Shown: positions 49,206 to 58,479 of the stretch, piece after piece
Position numbering within the stretch: position 1 is the first letter of the stretch
Layout of the letters: every line of letters starts with the position of its first letter
DNA from: Yinghuangia aomiensis
Lineage (GTDB): Bacteria; Actinomycetota; Actinomycetes; Streptomycetales; Streptomycetaceae
DNA: 64,000 nt
Direction: 5' to 3'
NCBI RefSeq assembly: GCF_039542225.1
Contig: NZ_BAABHS010000002.1
Location: 310,001 to 374,000, forward strand
Translations under genes and position numbers: made by a program
The notes under the pieces: generated by a model
The model's database searches: none
Told to the model about the DNA's origin: nothing
Seen by the model: only the letters and a program-made list of their open reading frames with translations

Positions 49206-50737
49206 GCAGAACCGTCCTTCGGACCGTCTTCGCCGCCCTTGCCGTCGTGGCCGCCGGTCTCGTCCGCGCCGCCGGGGGCGTCCGGCGTGTCGTCCGACTC
49301 CCCGCGACCCTTCTTCTCCAGCGCTTCCAGGTCCGCGTCCAGCTGCGCCGTCAGGCCCGACAGGTCGAGTTCCTCGCGGTGCACGAAGCCGTCCGGGTCG
49401 TCCAGGTCCGAGGCCGTCGGCAGCATGTCCGGGTGCGCCCACAGCGCGTCGCGGCCCTCGATGCCGCGCGCGTCGGCGAGCGACGCCCACAGCCGGGACG
49501 CGTCGCGCAGCCGCCGCGGCCGCATCTCCAGACCGACCAGCGTGGCGAACGTCTGCTCGGCGGGGCCGCCGGTCGCCCGGCGCCGCCGCAGCGTCTCACG
49601 CAGCGCGGCCGCGGACGGCAGGCGCGGCGCCGCCGCGCTGTGCACGACCGCGTCCACCCAGCCCTCGACCAGCGCCAGCGCCGTCTCCAGACGGGCCAGC
49701 GCGGCCTTCTGCTCGGGCGTCTCCTCGGGCTCGAACAGACCCTGCGTGAACGCCTCCTGGAGCGCCTCCGGGTTCGTCGGGTCGATCCGGCCCGCGGCCT
49801 CCTCCAGACGGCTCATGTCGACCTTGATGCCGCGCGCGTACGCCTCGACCGCGCCGAACAGGTGCCGACGGAGCCACGGCACATGCGCGAACAGCCGCTG
49901 GTGCGCCGCCTCGCGCAGCGCCAGGTACAGCCGCACCTCGTCCTGCGGCAGGCCCAGGCCCTCGCCGAACGCCGCCAGGTTCGCGGGCAGCAGCGCCGCC
50001 CGCCCGGCCGGGCCCAGCGGCAGGCCGACGTCCGCCGACCCGACGACCTCGCCCGCCAGCGCGCCGAGCGCCTGGCCGACCTGGGCGCCGAACATCGCGC
50101 CGCCCATGCCGCGCATCATGCCCATCAGCGGCCCGGCCATCTGCTGCATCTCGTCGGGCATCATCTCGCCCATGGCGCTGACCACCCGGGTGGCCAGCGG
50201 CTCGACCAGGTCGCGCCACTGCGGCAGGGTCGCCTCGATCCACTCCGCGCGGCTCCACGCCAGCACCGTCGACGCGCCGGACGGCAGCGGCGTCGCCTCG
50301 TCCAGCCACAGCTCGGCCAGCCGCATCGACTCCTCGACCTCGGTCCGCTCGACCCGGCCGACGCTCGCGTCGCCGCGCTGCGCGATGGTCTGGCGCGCGA
50401 TGTCCTTGGCGAGATCCCAGTTCACCGGGCCGCCCTCGTAGGAGAGCAGTTTGCCGAGCTGCTGGAACGCGGCGCCCAGGTCGGCGGGGTTCATCTGGCC
50501 GAAAAGCGCGCCGAACGGGTTGTTCGGGTCGCCGAACGGGTCGAACCCGCCGGGGCCCACCGGACCGGATCCGCCCGGTCCCCCCGAACCGCCGGAACCC
50601 GGGCCTGGACCGCCGAATCCGATGCCGCGGGAACTTCCCGACCCGCCCGACGCGTCCGAGGAATCGTCCGAGTCGTTGCGATCGGGATCGTCCCCGCCGC
50701 CGGAAGGTTTGCCGAAACCGAAGGGGAAGTCACCCAT
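49202..50737 (-). CDS. DUF2342 zinc-dependent metalloprotease (zinicin-like)
   Basis: A 511-residue protein. After a Gly/Ser/Asp-rich N-terminus (1-75) comes GDPNNPFGALFGQMNPADLGAAFQQLG and a helical DUF2342 domain. The likely zinc helix is LREAAHQRLFAHVPWL, with E-A-A-H, and ALVEGWVDAVVHSAA follows about 140 residues later. The family is annotated zinc-dependent metalloprotease or coenzyme F420 biosynthesis-associated protein, and the biochemical role is unsettled. GGAGG five nt before the second ATG sets the start. The gene is coupled to the NUDIX gene downstream and divergent from the epimerase-like gene. Confidence 0.85.
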   Translation of the reverse strand: MGDFPFGFGKPSGGGDDPDRNDSDDSSDASGGSGSSRGIGFGGPGPGSGGSGGPGGSGPVGPGGFDPFGDPNNPFGALFGQMNPADLGAAFQQLGKLLSYEGGPVNWDLAKDIARQTIAQRGDASVGRVERTEVEESMRLAELWLDEATPLPSGASTVLAWSRAEWIEATLPQWRDLVEPLATRVVSAMGEMMPDEMQQMAGPLMGMMRGMGGAMFGAQVGQALGALAGEVVGSADVGLPLGPAGRAALLPANLAAFGEGLGLPQDEVRLYLALREAAHQRLFAHVPWLRRHLFGAVEAYARGIKVDMSRLEEAAGRIDPTNPEALQEAFTQGLFEPEETPEQKAALARLETALALVEGWVDAVVHSAAAPRLPSAAALRETLRRRRATGGPAEQTFATLVGLEMRPRRLRDASRLWASLADARGIEGRDALWAHPDMLPTASDLDDPDGFVHREELDLSGLTAQLDADLEALEKKGRGESDDTPDAPGGADETGGHDGKGGEDGPKDGSA

Positions 50738-50992
50738 GACAACCTCCATGCCGACCCCCGGTGGGGGTGTGGGGGCGGCGGCCTGCGGGGACCACTGCGC
50801 CTCGTTCGAGCTGCCCGCGGGCAGCCGCCGACCGCCCGCGTCGGCGCGTAATCGCGCCTCGCTTGCTGGTCATGGCCACACCTCGGGCAGGATGGATTGC
50901 GGATGTTGCGTCGCGTGCGAACGAACCGAACGCGTACTCCTCAGTAAACGTAGGCGAGCCGCACGTACCAAACTAACCACGGGAGGCGCCGA

Positions 50993-52171
50993 GTGAGTTC
51001 CCAGCCTCCGCACGTTCGCTCTGGGCGGAGTGGGCGCGACGAGCAGGCCGGGGCTCCGGCCGAGACGCCTCAGGAGGACGACATCGAGACGCCCCGACGC
51101 GGCCCGGGCCCGAGCACACGCCCCGTCGTCGCGGTCACCGGCGCGGCATCCGGACTCGGCCACCGGGTGGCCCTGCTGCTCGCCGAGAACGAGCAGGTCA
51201 AACGGCTGATCGCGATCGACGAGCGGCGCGGCGACATCCCCGGCGCACAGTGGCGGATCATGGACGTCCGCGACCCGGCGCTGGCCGGCCGCCTCGACGG
51301 CGTCGACGTCGTCCTGCACCTCGCGCTCGACCTGTCCCTCGACTCCGATCCGCGCGCCCGCGGAGCCCGGAACGTCCGCGGCACGCAGACCGTGCTGACC
51401 GCCGCCGCGGCGGCCGGCGTGCCCCGGGTCGTGCTCTGCACGTCCGCGATGGTCTACGGAGCGCTGCCGGAGAACGAGACTCCGCTCGACGAGGACGCCC
51501 CGCTCAAGGCGACCGCCGACGCCTCCCTGGTCGGCGACCTGCTGGAGATCGAGGAGCTCGCCGCCCGCGCGCCCCGCGCGCACCGCGCCCTCAACGTCAC
51601 CGTGGTGCGGCCCGCGACCCTGGTCGGCGGCCCGGAAGCCGACTCGGTGCTGACCCGGCACTTCGAGGCGCCGCGGCTGCTGGTGGTCTCCGGCAGCCGC
51701 CCGCAGTGGCAGTTCTGCCACGTCGACGACCTGGCGTCCGCGCTGGTCTACGCGGCGCTCGGCAAGGTCGAGGGCGTCGTCACGGTCGGCTGCGAGGGCT
51801 GGCTGGAGCAGGAGGAGATCGAGGAGCTGTCCGGCATGCGCCGCATGGAGCTGCCCGCGTCCCTCGCGCTCGGCACCGCGGAGCGCCTGCACCGCCTCGG
51901 CCTCACGCCCGCGCCCGCCGGCGACCTCGCGTACACGATGCACGGCTGGGTCGTGCCCTCGACCCGGCTGCGCGACGCGGGCTGGCGGCCGCTGTGGACG
52001 AACGAGCTGGCATTCGCGAGCCTCCTGGAGGACGTCGCCGGGCGCCACGCGCTCGTCGCCCGCCGCCTCGGCCGCAAGGACGCCACCACGCTCGGCGCGG
52101 CCGGCGCGACCGTCGCGCTCATCGGCACCGCGGCGATCGTGCGCAAGGTCCGCAAACGCCGCGGCATCTGA
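50993..52171 (+). CDS. NAD-dependent epimerase/dehydratase (extended SDR)
   Basis: A 392-residue extended SDR. VVAVTGAASGLGHRVALLLAENE is the Rossmann G-x-x-G-x-x-G loop (near 40), ARGARNVRGTQTVLTAAAAAGVPRVVLCTSAMVYG leads to the active site, and VVRPATLVGG follows. The canonical Y-x-x-x-K is not obvious, so catalysis may be weak or altered. A C-terminal hydrophobic helix (TLGAAGATVALIGTAAIV) flanked by Arg and Lys could attach it to the membrane. GGGAGG is about 7 nt before the GTG. The homologous gene sits beside the DUF2342 gene in many actinomycetes. Substrate unknown. Confidence 0.8.
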   Translation: MSSQPPHVRSGRSGRDEQAGAPAETPQEDDIETPRRGPGPSTRPVVAVTGAASGLGHRVALLLAENEQVKRLIAIDERRGDIPGAQWRIMDVRDPALAGRLDGVDVVLHLALDLSLDSDPRARGARNVRGTQTVLTAAAAAGVPRVVLCTSAMVYGALPENETPLDEDAPLKATADASLVGDLLEIEELAARAPRAHRALNVTVVRPATLVGGPEADSVLTRHFEAPRLLVVSGSRPQWQFCHVDDLASALVYAALGKVEGVVTVGCEGWLEQEEIEELSGMRRMELPASLALGTAERLHRLGLTPAPAGDLAYTMHGWVVPSTRLRDAGWRPLWTNELAFASLLEDVAGRHALVARRLGRKDATTLGAAGATVALIGTAAIVRKVRKRRGI

Positions 52172-52240
52172 CCGGCGGCTCCGGCCGGCGGCGCGGACCG
52201 GCAGTTCCGGCCGGGCGGTGTCCGGGGGATACTGCGCCGC

Positions 52241-52711
52241 ATGGCAGCCGAAACAACCGAATCGACCGAAACAGGTGCCGGGATGGTTCCGGACGTGATC
52301 CGCTTGGCGGAGATCCGAGAGACGCCGCTGTCCGTGGACGAGGTGTTCGCCGCGGTCGGCGACGCCGCGGCGGGCGGCACCGCGCTGTTCGTGGGAACGG
52401 TCCGCGACCACGACCACGGCCACCACGTGACCGCGCTGGAGTACTCCGCGCACCCGAGTGCCGCCGACGAGCTGCGCCGCGTCGCGGAGAAGGTGGCGGC
52501 CGACTACCCCGTTCGCGCGCTGGCCGCGGTGCACCGGGTCGGTTCGCTGGAGATCGGCGACCTCGCGGTGGTCGTCGCGGTGTCGTGCCCGCACCGCGGC
52601 GAGGCGTTCGAGGCGTGCCGCAAGCTGATCGACACCCTCAAGCACGAGGTGCCGATCTGGAAGCACCAGCACTTCGCGGACGGCACGTCGGAGTGGGTCG
52701 GGGCCTGCTGA
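52241..52711 (+). CDS. moaE: Molybdopterin synthase catalytic subunit MoaE
   Basis: A 156-residue protein with the MoaE core: ALFVGTVRDHDHG, VTALEYSAHPSA, VHRVGSLEIGD, HRGEAFEACRKLIDTLKHEVPIWKHQHFADGTSEWVG. The two Lys in KHEVPIWKHQ are the catalytic ones. With MoaD it converts cyclic pyranopterin monophosphate to molybdopterin. GATACT seven nt before the ATG and no ribosome binding site suggest a leaderless message. moeZ elsewhere in the window can load sulfur onto MoaD; moaD itself is not seen here. Confidence 0.92.
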   Translation: MAAETTESTETGAGMVPDVIRLAEIRETPLSVDEVFAAVGDAAAGGTALFVGTVRDHDHGHHVTALEYSAHPSAADELRRVAEKVAADYPVRALAAVHRVGSLEIGDLAVVVAVSCPHRGEAFEACRKLIDTLKHEVPIWKHQHFADGTSEWVGAC

Positions 52712-52720
52712 CGGAACCAT

Positions 52721-52756
52721 CCGTCGCTGGTGGAGCGTCAGATCCACCAGGGACGG
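52721..52756. terminator. Hairpin terminator after moaE
   Basis: CCGTCgCTGGTGGA pairs with TCCACCAGgGACGG, one mismatch, 8-nt loop, 10 nt past the moaE stop. Confidence 0.65.
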
Positions 52757-52921
52757 GTCGGCGGGCACCCCGCCGCCGTACTGCCCACTACCCGACACCC
52801 CGCCGAACTCCTCGCCGGGTTAAGCGGATCGGGTGAAGGCCTCCCTTGCGGGAATGCACCCATCCATCCGAATAGATACGATTAACGCACTAATCCGTGG
52901 ACTTTTGGGCGGGGGTGCGTC

Positions 52922-53158
52922 ATGGCCTCGATCGCATGGTGGTGGGCCATTCCGGCGGCGGCATTGATCCTCGCGGTCCTGTGGGCCGCGTGGCATACGC
53001 GCACCCGCAGAGCGCCCGGAATGCGCGAGACCACGGAGCATTTCGCGCAGTACCAGGCGATCCTCACCAGGGTGGTCGAATCCGGCGACGGCAGCGCCGC
53101 CCGGCACAACCCGAACGGCCCCCAGGGCGCGGCGACCGCACGGCGTGACGTGCCGTAG
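52922..53158 (+). CDS. Small single-pass membrane protein (78 aa)
   Basis: A 78-residue protein: one N-terminal membrane helix (ASIAWWWAIPAAALILAVLWAAW, residues 2-24), then a soluble His/Arg tail with ETTEHFAQYQAILTRVVESG. It lies 10 nt before the PDZ protease gene on the same strand and may be its partner, but the protease also seems to have its own leaderless promoter. Homologues occur beside this protease in streptomycetes as far as I recall. Function unknown. The stretch before it is AT-rich and could hold the promoter. Confidence 0.65.
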   Translation: MASIAWWWAIPAAALILAVLWAAWHTRTRRAPGMRETTEHFAQYQAILTRVVESGDGSAARHNPNGPQGAATARRDVP

Positions 53159-53168
53159 TGTCGCCACC

Positions 53169-54224
53169 ATGTCGCGTCGAACTGCCTCGCTGATCATCTC
53201 CGGGCTGCTGTTCATAGCCATGGCGTTGGCCGCGACCCTGACGTCGGTGCCGTACGGGGAACTCACCCCCGGCCCCACCGTCAACACCCTGGGCCCCTAC
53301 CGCGGCAAGCCGGTGATCGAGGTCTCCGGCGCACCGACGTACCCGGCCTCCGGGCACCTCAACATGACCACCGTTTCGGTAACCAGCAAGGGCTACAACA
53401 TGCCCCTGCTGTCCGCGTTCATCGGCTGGGTCAAGGGCGACGCCGACGTCGTGCCGAAGAAGTCGCTCTACCCCGACGACAAGACCGAGAAGGAAGTCGA
53501 GCAGGAGAACGCCGAGGAGTTCACCTCGTCGCAGGAGCACGCGAAGGTCGCCGCGTTCCACCAGCTCGGCATCCCCGTCGAAGAGCAGGTCATCGTCGGC
53601 AAGGTGGCCAAGGACATGCCCGCCACCGGCAAGCTGCACGCGGGCGACATCATCGTGAGCATCGACGGCACCCCGATCAAGACCCCCGAAGACGTCGCCG
53701 CCGCCATCACCAAGCACAAGGCCGGCGACACCGTCGTCTTCGTCGTCGACCCGGTCGACGCCCGCGGCACGCAGCGCACCGTCGAGGTCGGCACCGTCGC
53801 GGCCCCCGACGACGGCCGTGCCCTCGTCGGCATCACCCCCGGCACCCTGCCGAAGTTCCCCTTCCAGGTGACGATCCACCTCGAGGACGTCGGCGGCCCC
53901 AGCGCCGGGCTCATGTTCGCCCTGGGCATCGTCGACATCCTCAGCCCCGGCGACCTCACCGGCGGCAAGTTCGTCGCGGGCACCGGCACGATCGACGACG
54001 ACGGCAGCGTCGGCCCGATCGGCGGCGTGACCATGAAGACCATCGCCGCCCGGGACGCGGGCGCCAAGTACTTCCTGACGCCCAAGGGCAACTGCGCGGA
54101 GGCCGCCAAGGAGCGGCCGGGCGGCCTCACCCTCGTCCAGGTCGACTCGGTCCAGGACGCGGTCAAGGCGCTCGACGTCATCCGCACCGGGCAGGGCACG
54201 CTCACCGAGTGCAAGGCCGGCTGA
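53169..54224 (+). CDS. PDZ domain / Lon-like (S16) secreted protease, YlbL family
   Basis: A 351-residue protein. An N-terminal signal anchor (ASLIISGLLFIAMALAATLT, residues 5-24), a PDZ domain (about 130-215, LHAGDIIVSIDGTPIKTPEDVAAAI) and a C-terminal Lon-type proteolytic domain with the catalytic Ser in GGPSAGLMFALG and the Lys in MKTIAARDAG. Layout as in YlbL/Rv3194c. It should act outside the membrane in envelope protein turnover. TAGTGT ends 7 nt before the ATG, with no ribosome binding site, so the message is probably leaderless; a GTG at 53145 is the alternative. Confidence 0.9.
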   Translation: MSRRTASLIISGLLFIAMALAATLTSVPYGELTPGPTVNTLGPYRGKPVIEVSGAPTYPASGHLNMTTVSVTSKGYNMPLLSAFIGWVKGDADVVPKKSLYPDDKTEKEVEQENAEEFTSSQEHAKVAAFHQLGIPVEEQVIVGKVAKDMPATGKLHAGDIIVSIDGTPIKTPEDVAAAITKHKAGDTVVFVVDPVDARGTQRTVEVGTVAAPDDGRALVGITPGTLPKFPFQVTIHLEDVGGPSAGLMFALGIVDILSPGDLTGGKFVAGTGTIDDDGSVGPIGGVTMKTIAARDAGAKYFLTPKGNCAEAAKERPGGLTLVQVDSVQDAVKALDVIRTGQGTLTECKAG

Positions 54225-54245
54225 ACCCGGCACCGAGCAGACGAA

Positions 54246-54278
54246 CGGCCCGGCCCCCTTCGCGGGGGGCCGGGCCGG
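54246..54278. terminator. Bidirectional terminator after YlbL-type gene
   Basis: CGGCCCGGCCCCC and its complement form a 13-bp stem around a 6-nt loop between convergent genes. Confidence 0.75.
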
Positions 54279-54323
54279 ATGCGTGGTGCGGCCGAGAGCG
54301 CGCCGCGTACGGCGGACCAGCGG

Positions 54324-54848
54324 CTACTCGAACGTCGCCTTCAGCGCCTCCGCCAGGCCCGGGACCAGCTCCGAACCCGACAGCACCTCGCTGTCCGCGT
54401 CCTTCTCCCGCAGCCGCAGCACCGACTCGCGCGTGCCGTCGCGCAGCACGCCCACGGCGATCCGCACCTCCTGGCGGTCCGGGCGCGCGGCCACCCACGC
54501 GGCGATCTCCTCGTCCGAGCCCGCCGACGGCATCTCCGCCTCGGCCGCGGGCGGCAGCATCAGCCGCTCCAGCACGATCGCGCAGCCCGCGACCGCGTCC
54601 GGCCAGGCGATGCCCGCCAGGAACTCGTCCACCGGGGTCTCGGCGGGGATCTCGTCCTGCTCGATCGGGGTCAGCGTGGTCGCCGCGCCGTCCTCGACGG
54701 CCAAGCCGAGGTCCTTGGCGAGCTGCGGCTCGGACCGGACCAGCGCGGCCGTGTCGACGAGCGCGTAGAGGCGGGCGGGCTGGTCCCACCCGAAGGCCGA
54801 AACGTGCCGCTCGATCTCGACGACGGCCTGGGTCAGTGCAACGGTCAT
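54324..54848 (-). CDS. PPA1309 family protein
   Basis: A 174-residue protein of an actinobacterial family named after a Cutibacterium gene. It opens VALTQAVVEIERHVSAFGWDQPARLYALVDTAALV and contains GCAIVLERLMLPP and EVRIAVGVLRDGTRES. It has no membrane segment or catalytic motif that I recognise. It is convergent with the PDZ protease gene and divergent from the UPF0182 gene, a fixed arrangement in streptomycetes and mycobacteria. Function unknown. Confidence 0.82.
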   Translation of the reverse strand: MTVALTQAVVEIERHVSAFGWDQPARLYALVDTAALVRSEPQLAKDLGLAVEDGAATTLTPIEQDEIPAETPVDEFLAGIAWPDAVAGCAIVLERLMLPPAAEAEMPSAGSDEEIAAWVAARPDRQEVRIAVGVLRDGTRESVLRLREKDADSEVLSGSELVPGLAEALKATFE

Positions 54849-55081
54849 GCGCACCATCATCCCGTGCCGCCGGGCCGGACCGGGGCAGCAGCCCCGCAGC
54901 CGGACCCGTGGTGACCCGCGGTGACCCGCGGTGCGCGTGTCACCCACCCGGCGCAAGGGCCGCAACCGTCCCGTCAGCCGGACAGTTCGGCCGTGTCGGT
55001 GGGGAACCATGTCAAGGCTCGGTAAGTTGACACGTCGAGCGCCGACCGGGCGCAACCAGGTAATGATCGAGGTGCGCACCC

Positions 55082-58000
55082 TTGGTTTTTCAGATGCCCG
55101 AACGTGGCGACCCAAGAGGTCGCCGTATCAGACTGGGAGCCCCGTCCCGCCGTCTCCGCACCCTGCTGCTGACGCTCGCCATCCTCGTGGTGCTCGGCGT
55201 CGCCTGGGTGCTGTTCGCCAATTTCTGGACCGACTGGCTGTGGTTCAAGTCGGTCGGATACGGCGACGTATGGCAGCGCAAGCTGTGGACCCGCCTCGGT
55301 CTGTTCCTGGTCTTCGGCCTGCTCATGGCCGCTTCCGTGGCCCTCAACGTGTATTTCGCGTACCGGCTGCGACCCGCCTTTCGCGGCATGTCCGCGGAGC
55401 AGCAGAGTCTCGACCGCTACCGGTCCGCGATCGCCCCGTTCCGCGCCTGGATCCTGGCCGGCCTGTCGATCGTCGTCGGCGTCATCGCCGGCACCTCGGC
55501 GGCCGGGCACTGGGGCACGTGGCTGCAGTTCGTCAACGGCGTCAAGTTCGGCGTCAAGGACCCGCAGTTCCACAAGGACGTGTCGTTCTTCGCGTTCGAC
55601 CTGCCGTTCTACCGGTTCGTCCTGGACTTCGCGTTCATCGCGGTGGTCGTCGGCCTTGTCCTCGCCGTCCTGACCCACTACCTGTACGGCGGGCTCCGCA
55701 TCCAGAGCCCCGGCGCCCGCGCGACCCCGGCCGCGCAGGCCCACCTTTCGCTGCTGCTCGGCCTCTTCGTGCTGCTCAAGGCCATTGCCTACTGGCTGGA
55801 CCGCTACGCGCTCGCCGTGCACTCGGGCGACTTCAAGGAAGCCTCGCAGTTCACCGGTCTGCGTTATACCGACGCCAACGCGGTGCTGCCCGCGAAGACG
55901 ATCCTGTTCATCGTCGCGCTGATCTGCGCGGTGCTGTTCTTCGTCAACGTGTTCCGCCGCACCTGGTCGCTGCCGGTCATCGGCTTCGGCCTCATGGTGC
56001 TGTCCGCGCTGCTGATCGGCGGGCTCTACCCGTTCATCGTCGAGCGCTTCCAGGTCAAGCCGAACCAGCAGGCCAAGGAAGCCAAGTACATCGAGTACAA
56101 CATCAAGGCGACGCGGGACGCCTACGGCATCGCCGACGTGCAGGCCGAGGGCTACCAGGGCGCGACCGACCTCAAGCCCGGCCTGAAGGACGAGGCGGCC
56201 TCCGCGGCCAGCATCCGCCTGCTCGACCCGAACATCGTCGGGCCGACCTTCCAGCAGCTCCAGCAGCTGCGGCAGTACTACCAGTTCAACTCGACGCTGG
56301 ACGTCGACCGGTACCAGGTCGGCAACCAGACCAAGGACACGGTCATCGCCCTGCGCGAGCTGAACCCGGACGGCGGCCAGACCCGCAACTGGGTCAACGA
56401 CCACACCAAGTACACCCACGGCTACGGCGTCGTGGCCGCCGAGGGCACCCAGATCGGCCCCGAAGGCAAGCCCTTGTTCATGGACAAGGACATCACGCCC
56501 AACGGCTCCGGGGTCATCGGCAACTACGAGCCGCGCATCTACTTCGGCGAGAAGACGACCGAGTACTCGATCGTGGGCGCCTCCCAGGGCACCGCGCCGA
56601 CCGAGATCGACTTCCCGACGGCGAACGACGCGGCCGGGCAGCAGACCTACACGTACACCGGTGCCGGCGGCGTGCCGATCGGGTCGACGTTCAACAAGCT
56701 GCTGTACGCGACCAAGTTCGGCGAAGGCAACATCCTGCTGTCGGACTCGATCAACTCGAAGTCGAAGATCCTCTACAACCGCACGCCGAAGGAACGGGTC
56801 GAGGCCGTCGCGCCGTGGCTCACCATCGACGGCGACGCGTACCCGGCGGTCGTCGACGGGCGCATCCAGTGGATAGTCGACGCGTACACCACGACGAACG
56901 GCTACCCGTACTCGACGCGCACCACCCTGGGCGAGGCCACCAGCGACGCGCTGGTGCGCCAGAACCAGGGCCGCAGCACGCTCGGCAACACCGGCCAGGT
57001 CAACTACATCCGCAACTCGGTGAAGGCCACCGTCGACGCGTACAGCGGCAAGGTGACCCTCTACCAGTGGGACGAGCAGGACCCCGTCCTCAAGACGTGG
57101 ATGAAGGCGTTCCCGGGCACGGTCGAGAAGAAGTCGAAGATCTCGCCCGGACTCATGGAGCACCTGCGCTACCCGCAGGACCTCTTCAAGGTGCAACGCG
57201 ACCTGCTGACCCGGTACCACGTCACCGACCCGAAGACGTTCTTCAACGGCTCGGACTTCTGGAAGGTGCCGAAGGACCCGAGCGGCGGACGCCAGGCGAG
57301 CGGTGACCAGCCGCCGTACTACCTGTCCATGGAGATGCCCCCGGCACAGGGCCAGCCCGAAGAGAACGGGCAGGCTTTCCGGCTGGTGACCAGCTTCGTG
57401 CCGAAGGAACGCCAGAACATGGCGTCGTTCATGGCGGTGAACGCCCAACCGGGACCCGATTACGGCAAGTTCAGACTCCTGACCTTGCCGTCGACGACCG
57501 CGATCAACGGCCCCGAGCTGATGCAGAACGCGTTCACCTCGGAACCCGCGGTGGGCCAGGTGCTGAACATCCTTCAGCAGGGCGGCTCTCAGGTGGTCTA
57601 CGGCAACCTGCTGAGCCTCCCGGTGGGCGGCGGCATCCTCTACGTCGAACCGGTGTACGTGCGCGCCAACGCGACGAACTCGTACCCGCTGATGAAGAAG
57701 GTGCTGGCCAGCTACGGCAACAAGATCGCCTTCGAGGACACCCTCGACCAGGCGCTCACCAAGGTCTTCGACGTGAATACGCCACCGGCCTCCGGCGGCA
57801 CGACACCCGGCGGCGCGACGCCGGGACAGACCACGCCGCCGGCCACGCCGGGCACCACGACACCTCCGGCCACCGGCCAGCCGACGAACCCGACGGTCAA
57901 GCAGGCGCTCGACGACGCGACCAAGGCGCTCGCGGACGCGAACGAAGCCCTGAAGGCCGGCGACTTCACCAAGTACGGCGAGGCGCAGAAGCGGCTGACC

Positions 58001-58135
58001 GACGCGATCAACAAGGCGGTCGCAGCGGAGCAGGCGGCGGGCACCGGCGGCGGAGGCGGCACCACGCCGGCTCCGGGCCAGAGCCAGCAGCCCGCGCTGC
58101 CGCCGGCCACGGGAGGCGCGACGCCGAAGCCGTGA
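55082..58135 (+). CDS. UPF0182 family membrane protein
   Basis: A 1017-residue protein. Seven membrane helices in the first 330 residues (LLLTLAILVVLGVAWVLF, then FWTDWLWFKSVGYGDVW) precede a large extracytoplasmic beta-rich domain with Lys/Tyr-rich segments (YIEYNIKATRDAYGI). The C-terminus is a Pro/Thr/Gly-rich tail around an Ala/Asp/Lys helix (QALDDATKALADANEALKAGDFTKYGEAQKRL), found in the whole family. The function of UPF0182 (Rv3193c-like) is unknown. The TTG start fits the conserved opening xVFQMP. A hairpin at 58165-58204 ends it. Confidence 0.9.
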   Translation: MVFQMPERGDPRGRRIRLGAPSRRLRTLLLTLAILVVLGVAWVLFANFWTDWLWFKSVGYGDVWQRKLWTRLGLFLVFGLLMAASVALNVYFAYRLRPAFRGMSAEQQSLDRYRSAIAPFRAWILAGLSIVVGVIAGTSAAGHWGTWLQFVNGVKFGVKDPQFHKDVSFFAFDLPFYRFVLDFAFIAVVVGLVLAVLTHYLYGGLRIQSPGARATPAAQAHLSLLLGLFVLLKAIAYWLDRYALAVHSGDFKEASQFTGLRYTDANAVLPAKTILFIVALICAVLFFVNVFRRTWSLPVIGFGLMVLSALLIGGLYPFIVERFQVKPNQQAKEAKYIEYNIKATRDAYGIADVQAEGYQGATDLKPGLKDEAASAASIRLLDPNIVGPTFQQLQQLRQYYQFNSTLDVDRYQVGNQTKDTVIALRELNPDGGQTRNWVNDHTKYTHGYGVVAAEGTQIGPEGKPLFMDKDITPNGSGVIGNYEPRIYFGEKTTEYSIVGASQGTAPTEIDFPTANDAAGQQTYTYTGAGGVPIGSTFNKLLYATKFGEGNILLSDSINSKSKILYNRTPKERVEAVAPWLTIDGDAYPAVVDGRIQWIVDAYTTTNGYPYSTRTTLGEATSDALVRQNQGRSTLGNTGQVNYIRNSVKATVDAYSGKVTLYQWDEQDPVLKTWMKAFPGTVEKKSKISPGLMEHLRYPQDLFKVQRDLLTRYHVTDPKTFFNGSDFWKVPKDPSGGRQASGDQPPYYLSMEMPPAQGQPEENGQAFRLVTSFVPKERQNMASFMAVNAQPGPDYGKFRLLTLPSTTAINGPELMQNAFTSEPAVGQVLNILQQGGSQVVYGNLLSLPVGGGILYVEPVYVRANATNSYPLMKKVLASYGNKIAFEDTLDQALTKVFDVNTPPASGGTTPGGATPGQTTPPATPGTTTPPATGQPTNPTVKQALDDATKALADANEALKAGDFTKYGEAQKRLTDAINKAVAAEQAAGTGGGGGTTPAPGQSQQPALPPATGGATPKP

Positions 58136-58164
58136 CCCCGGGCTGACCGGTCGAAAGGCCCCGT

Positions 58165-58204
58165 GAAGGCCCCGCTGCTTCTTTCCCGAAGCGGCGGGGC
58201 CTTC
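58165..58204 (+). terminator. Terminator after UPF0182 gene
   Basis: GAAGGCCCCGCTGCTTC pairs with GAAGCGGCGGGGCCTTC (17 bp, one G-T wobble) around a 6-nt loop. Confidence 0.8.
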
Positions 58205-58286
58205 GCCGTTCGGGCGGCCTCCCCCGGGCCCGGGGGAATGGATTTGGTGTTCCCGGTGGTCATCGCGTATGGTTAAGACACAACGA

Positions 58287-58363
58287 CGCGGGGTGGAGCA
58301 GCTCGGTAGCTCGCTGGGCTCATAACCCAGAGGTCGCAGGTTCAAATCCTGTCCCCGCTACCA
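58287..58363 (+). tRNA. Initiator tRNA-fMet (CAT), copy 1
   Basis: A 77-nt cloverleaf with encoded CCA. The anticodon loop CTCATAA reads AUG; the anticodon stem has the three consecutive G-C pairs (GGG/CCC) of initiator tRNAs, and the first acceptor position is the mismatched C-T (C1-U72) typical of bacterial initiators. The T arm is GGTTCAAATCC. A second, identical gene lies 2.1 kb downstream. Confidence 0.95.
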
Positions 58364-58367
58364 AAGG

Positions 58368-58397
58368 AAAGACCCGGTTCTTCGGAACCGGGTCTTT
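58368..58397 (+). terminator. Terminator of tRNA-fMet copy 1
   Basis: AAAGACCCGGTTC-TTCG-GAACCGGGTCTTT, a 13-bp perfect stem with a TTCG tetraloop followed by CGCTTTT, five nt past the tRNA. Confidence 0.9.
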
Positions 58398-58479
58398 CGC
58401 TTTTCCTCGGGTCGTGCGGGCTTGCCCGCTTCCGCGATTTCCCGAGTCCGGGTGCGGCTGCGAAAAGCGGGCGCGCAAA

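Noticed and set aside
54974..58345. A 1123-codon minus-strand frame across the UPF0182 gene
   Set aside because: Shadow of a clear membrane-protein gene; composition is Arg/Val/Asp-rich and it even covers the tRNA.
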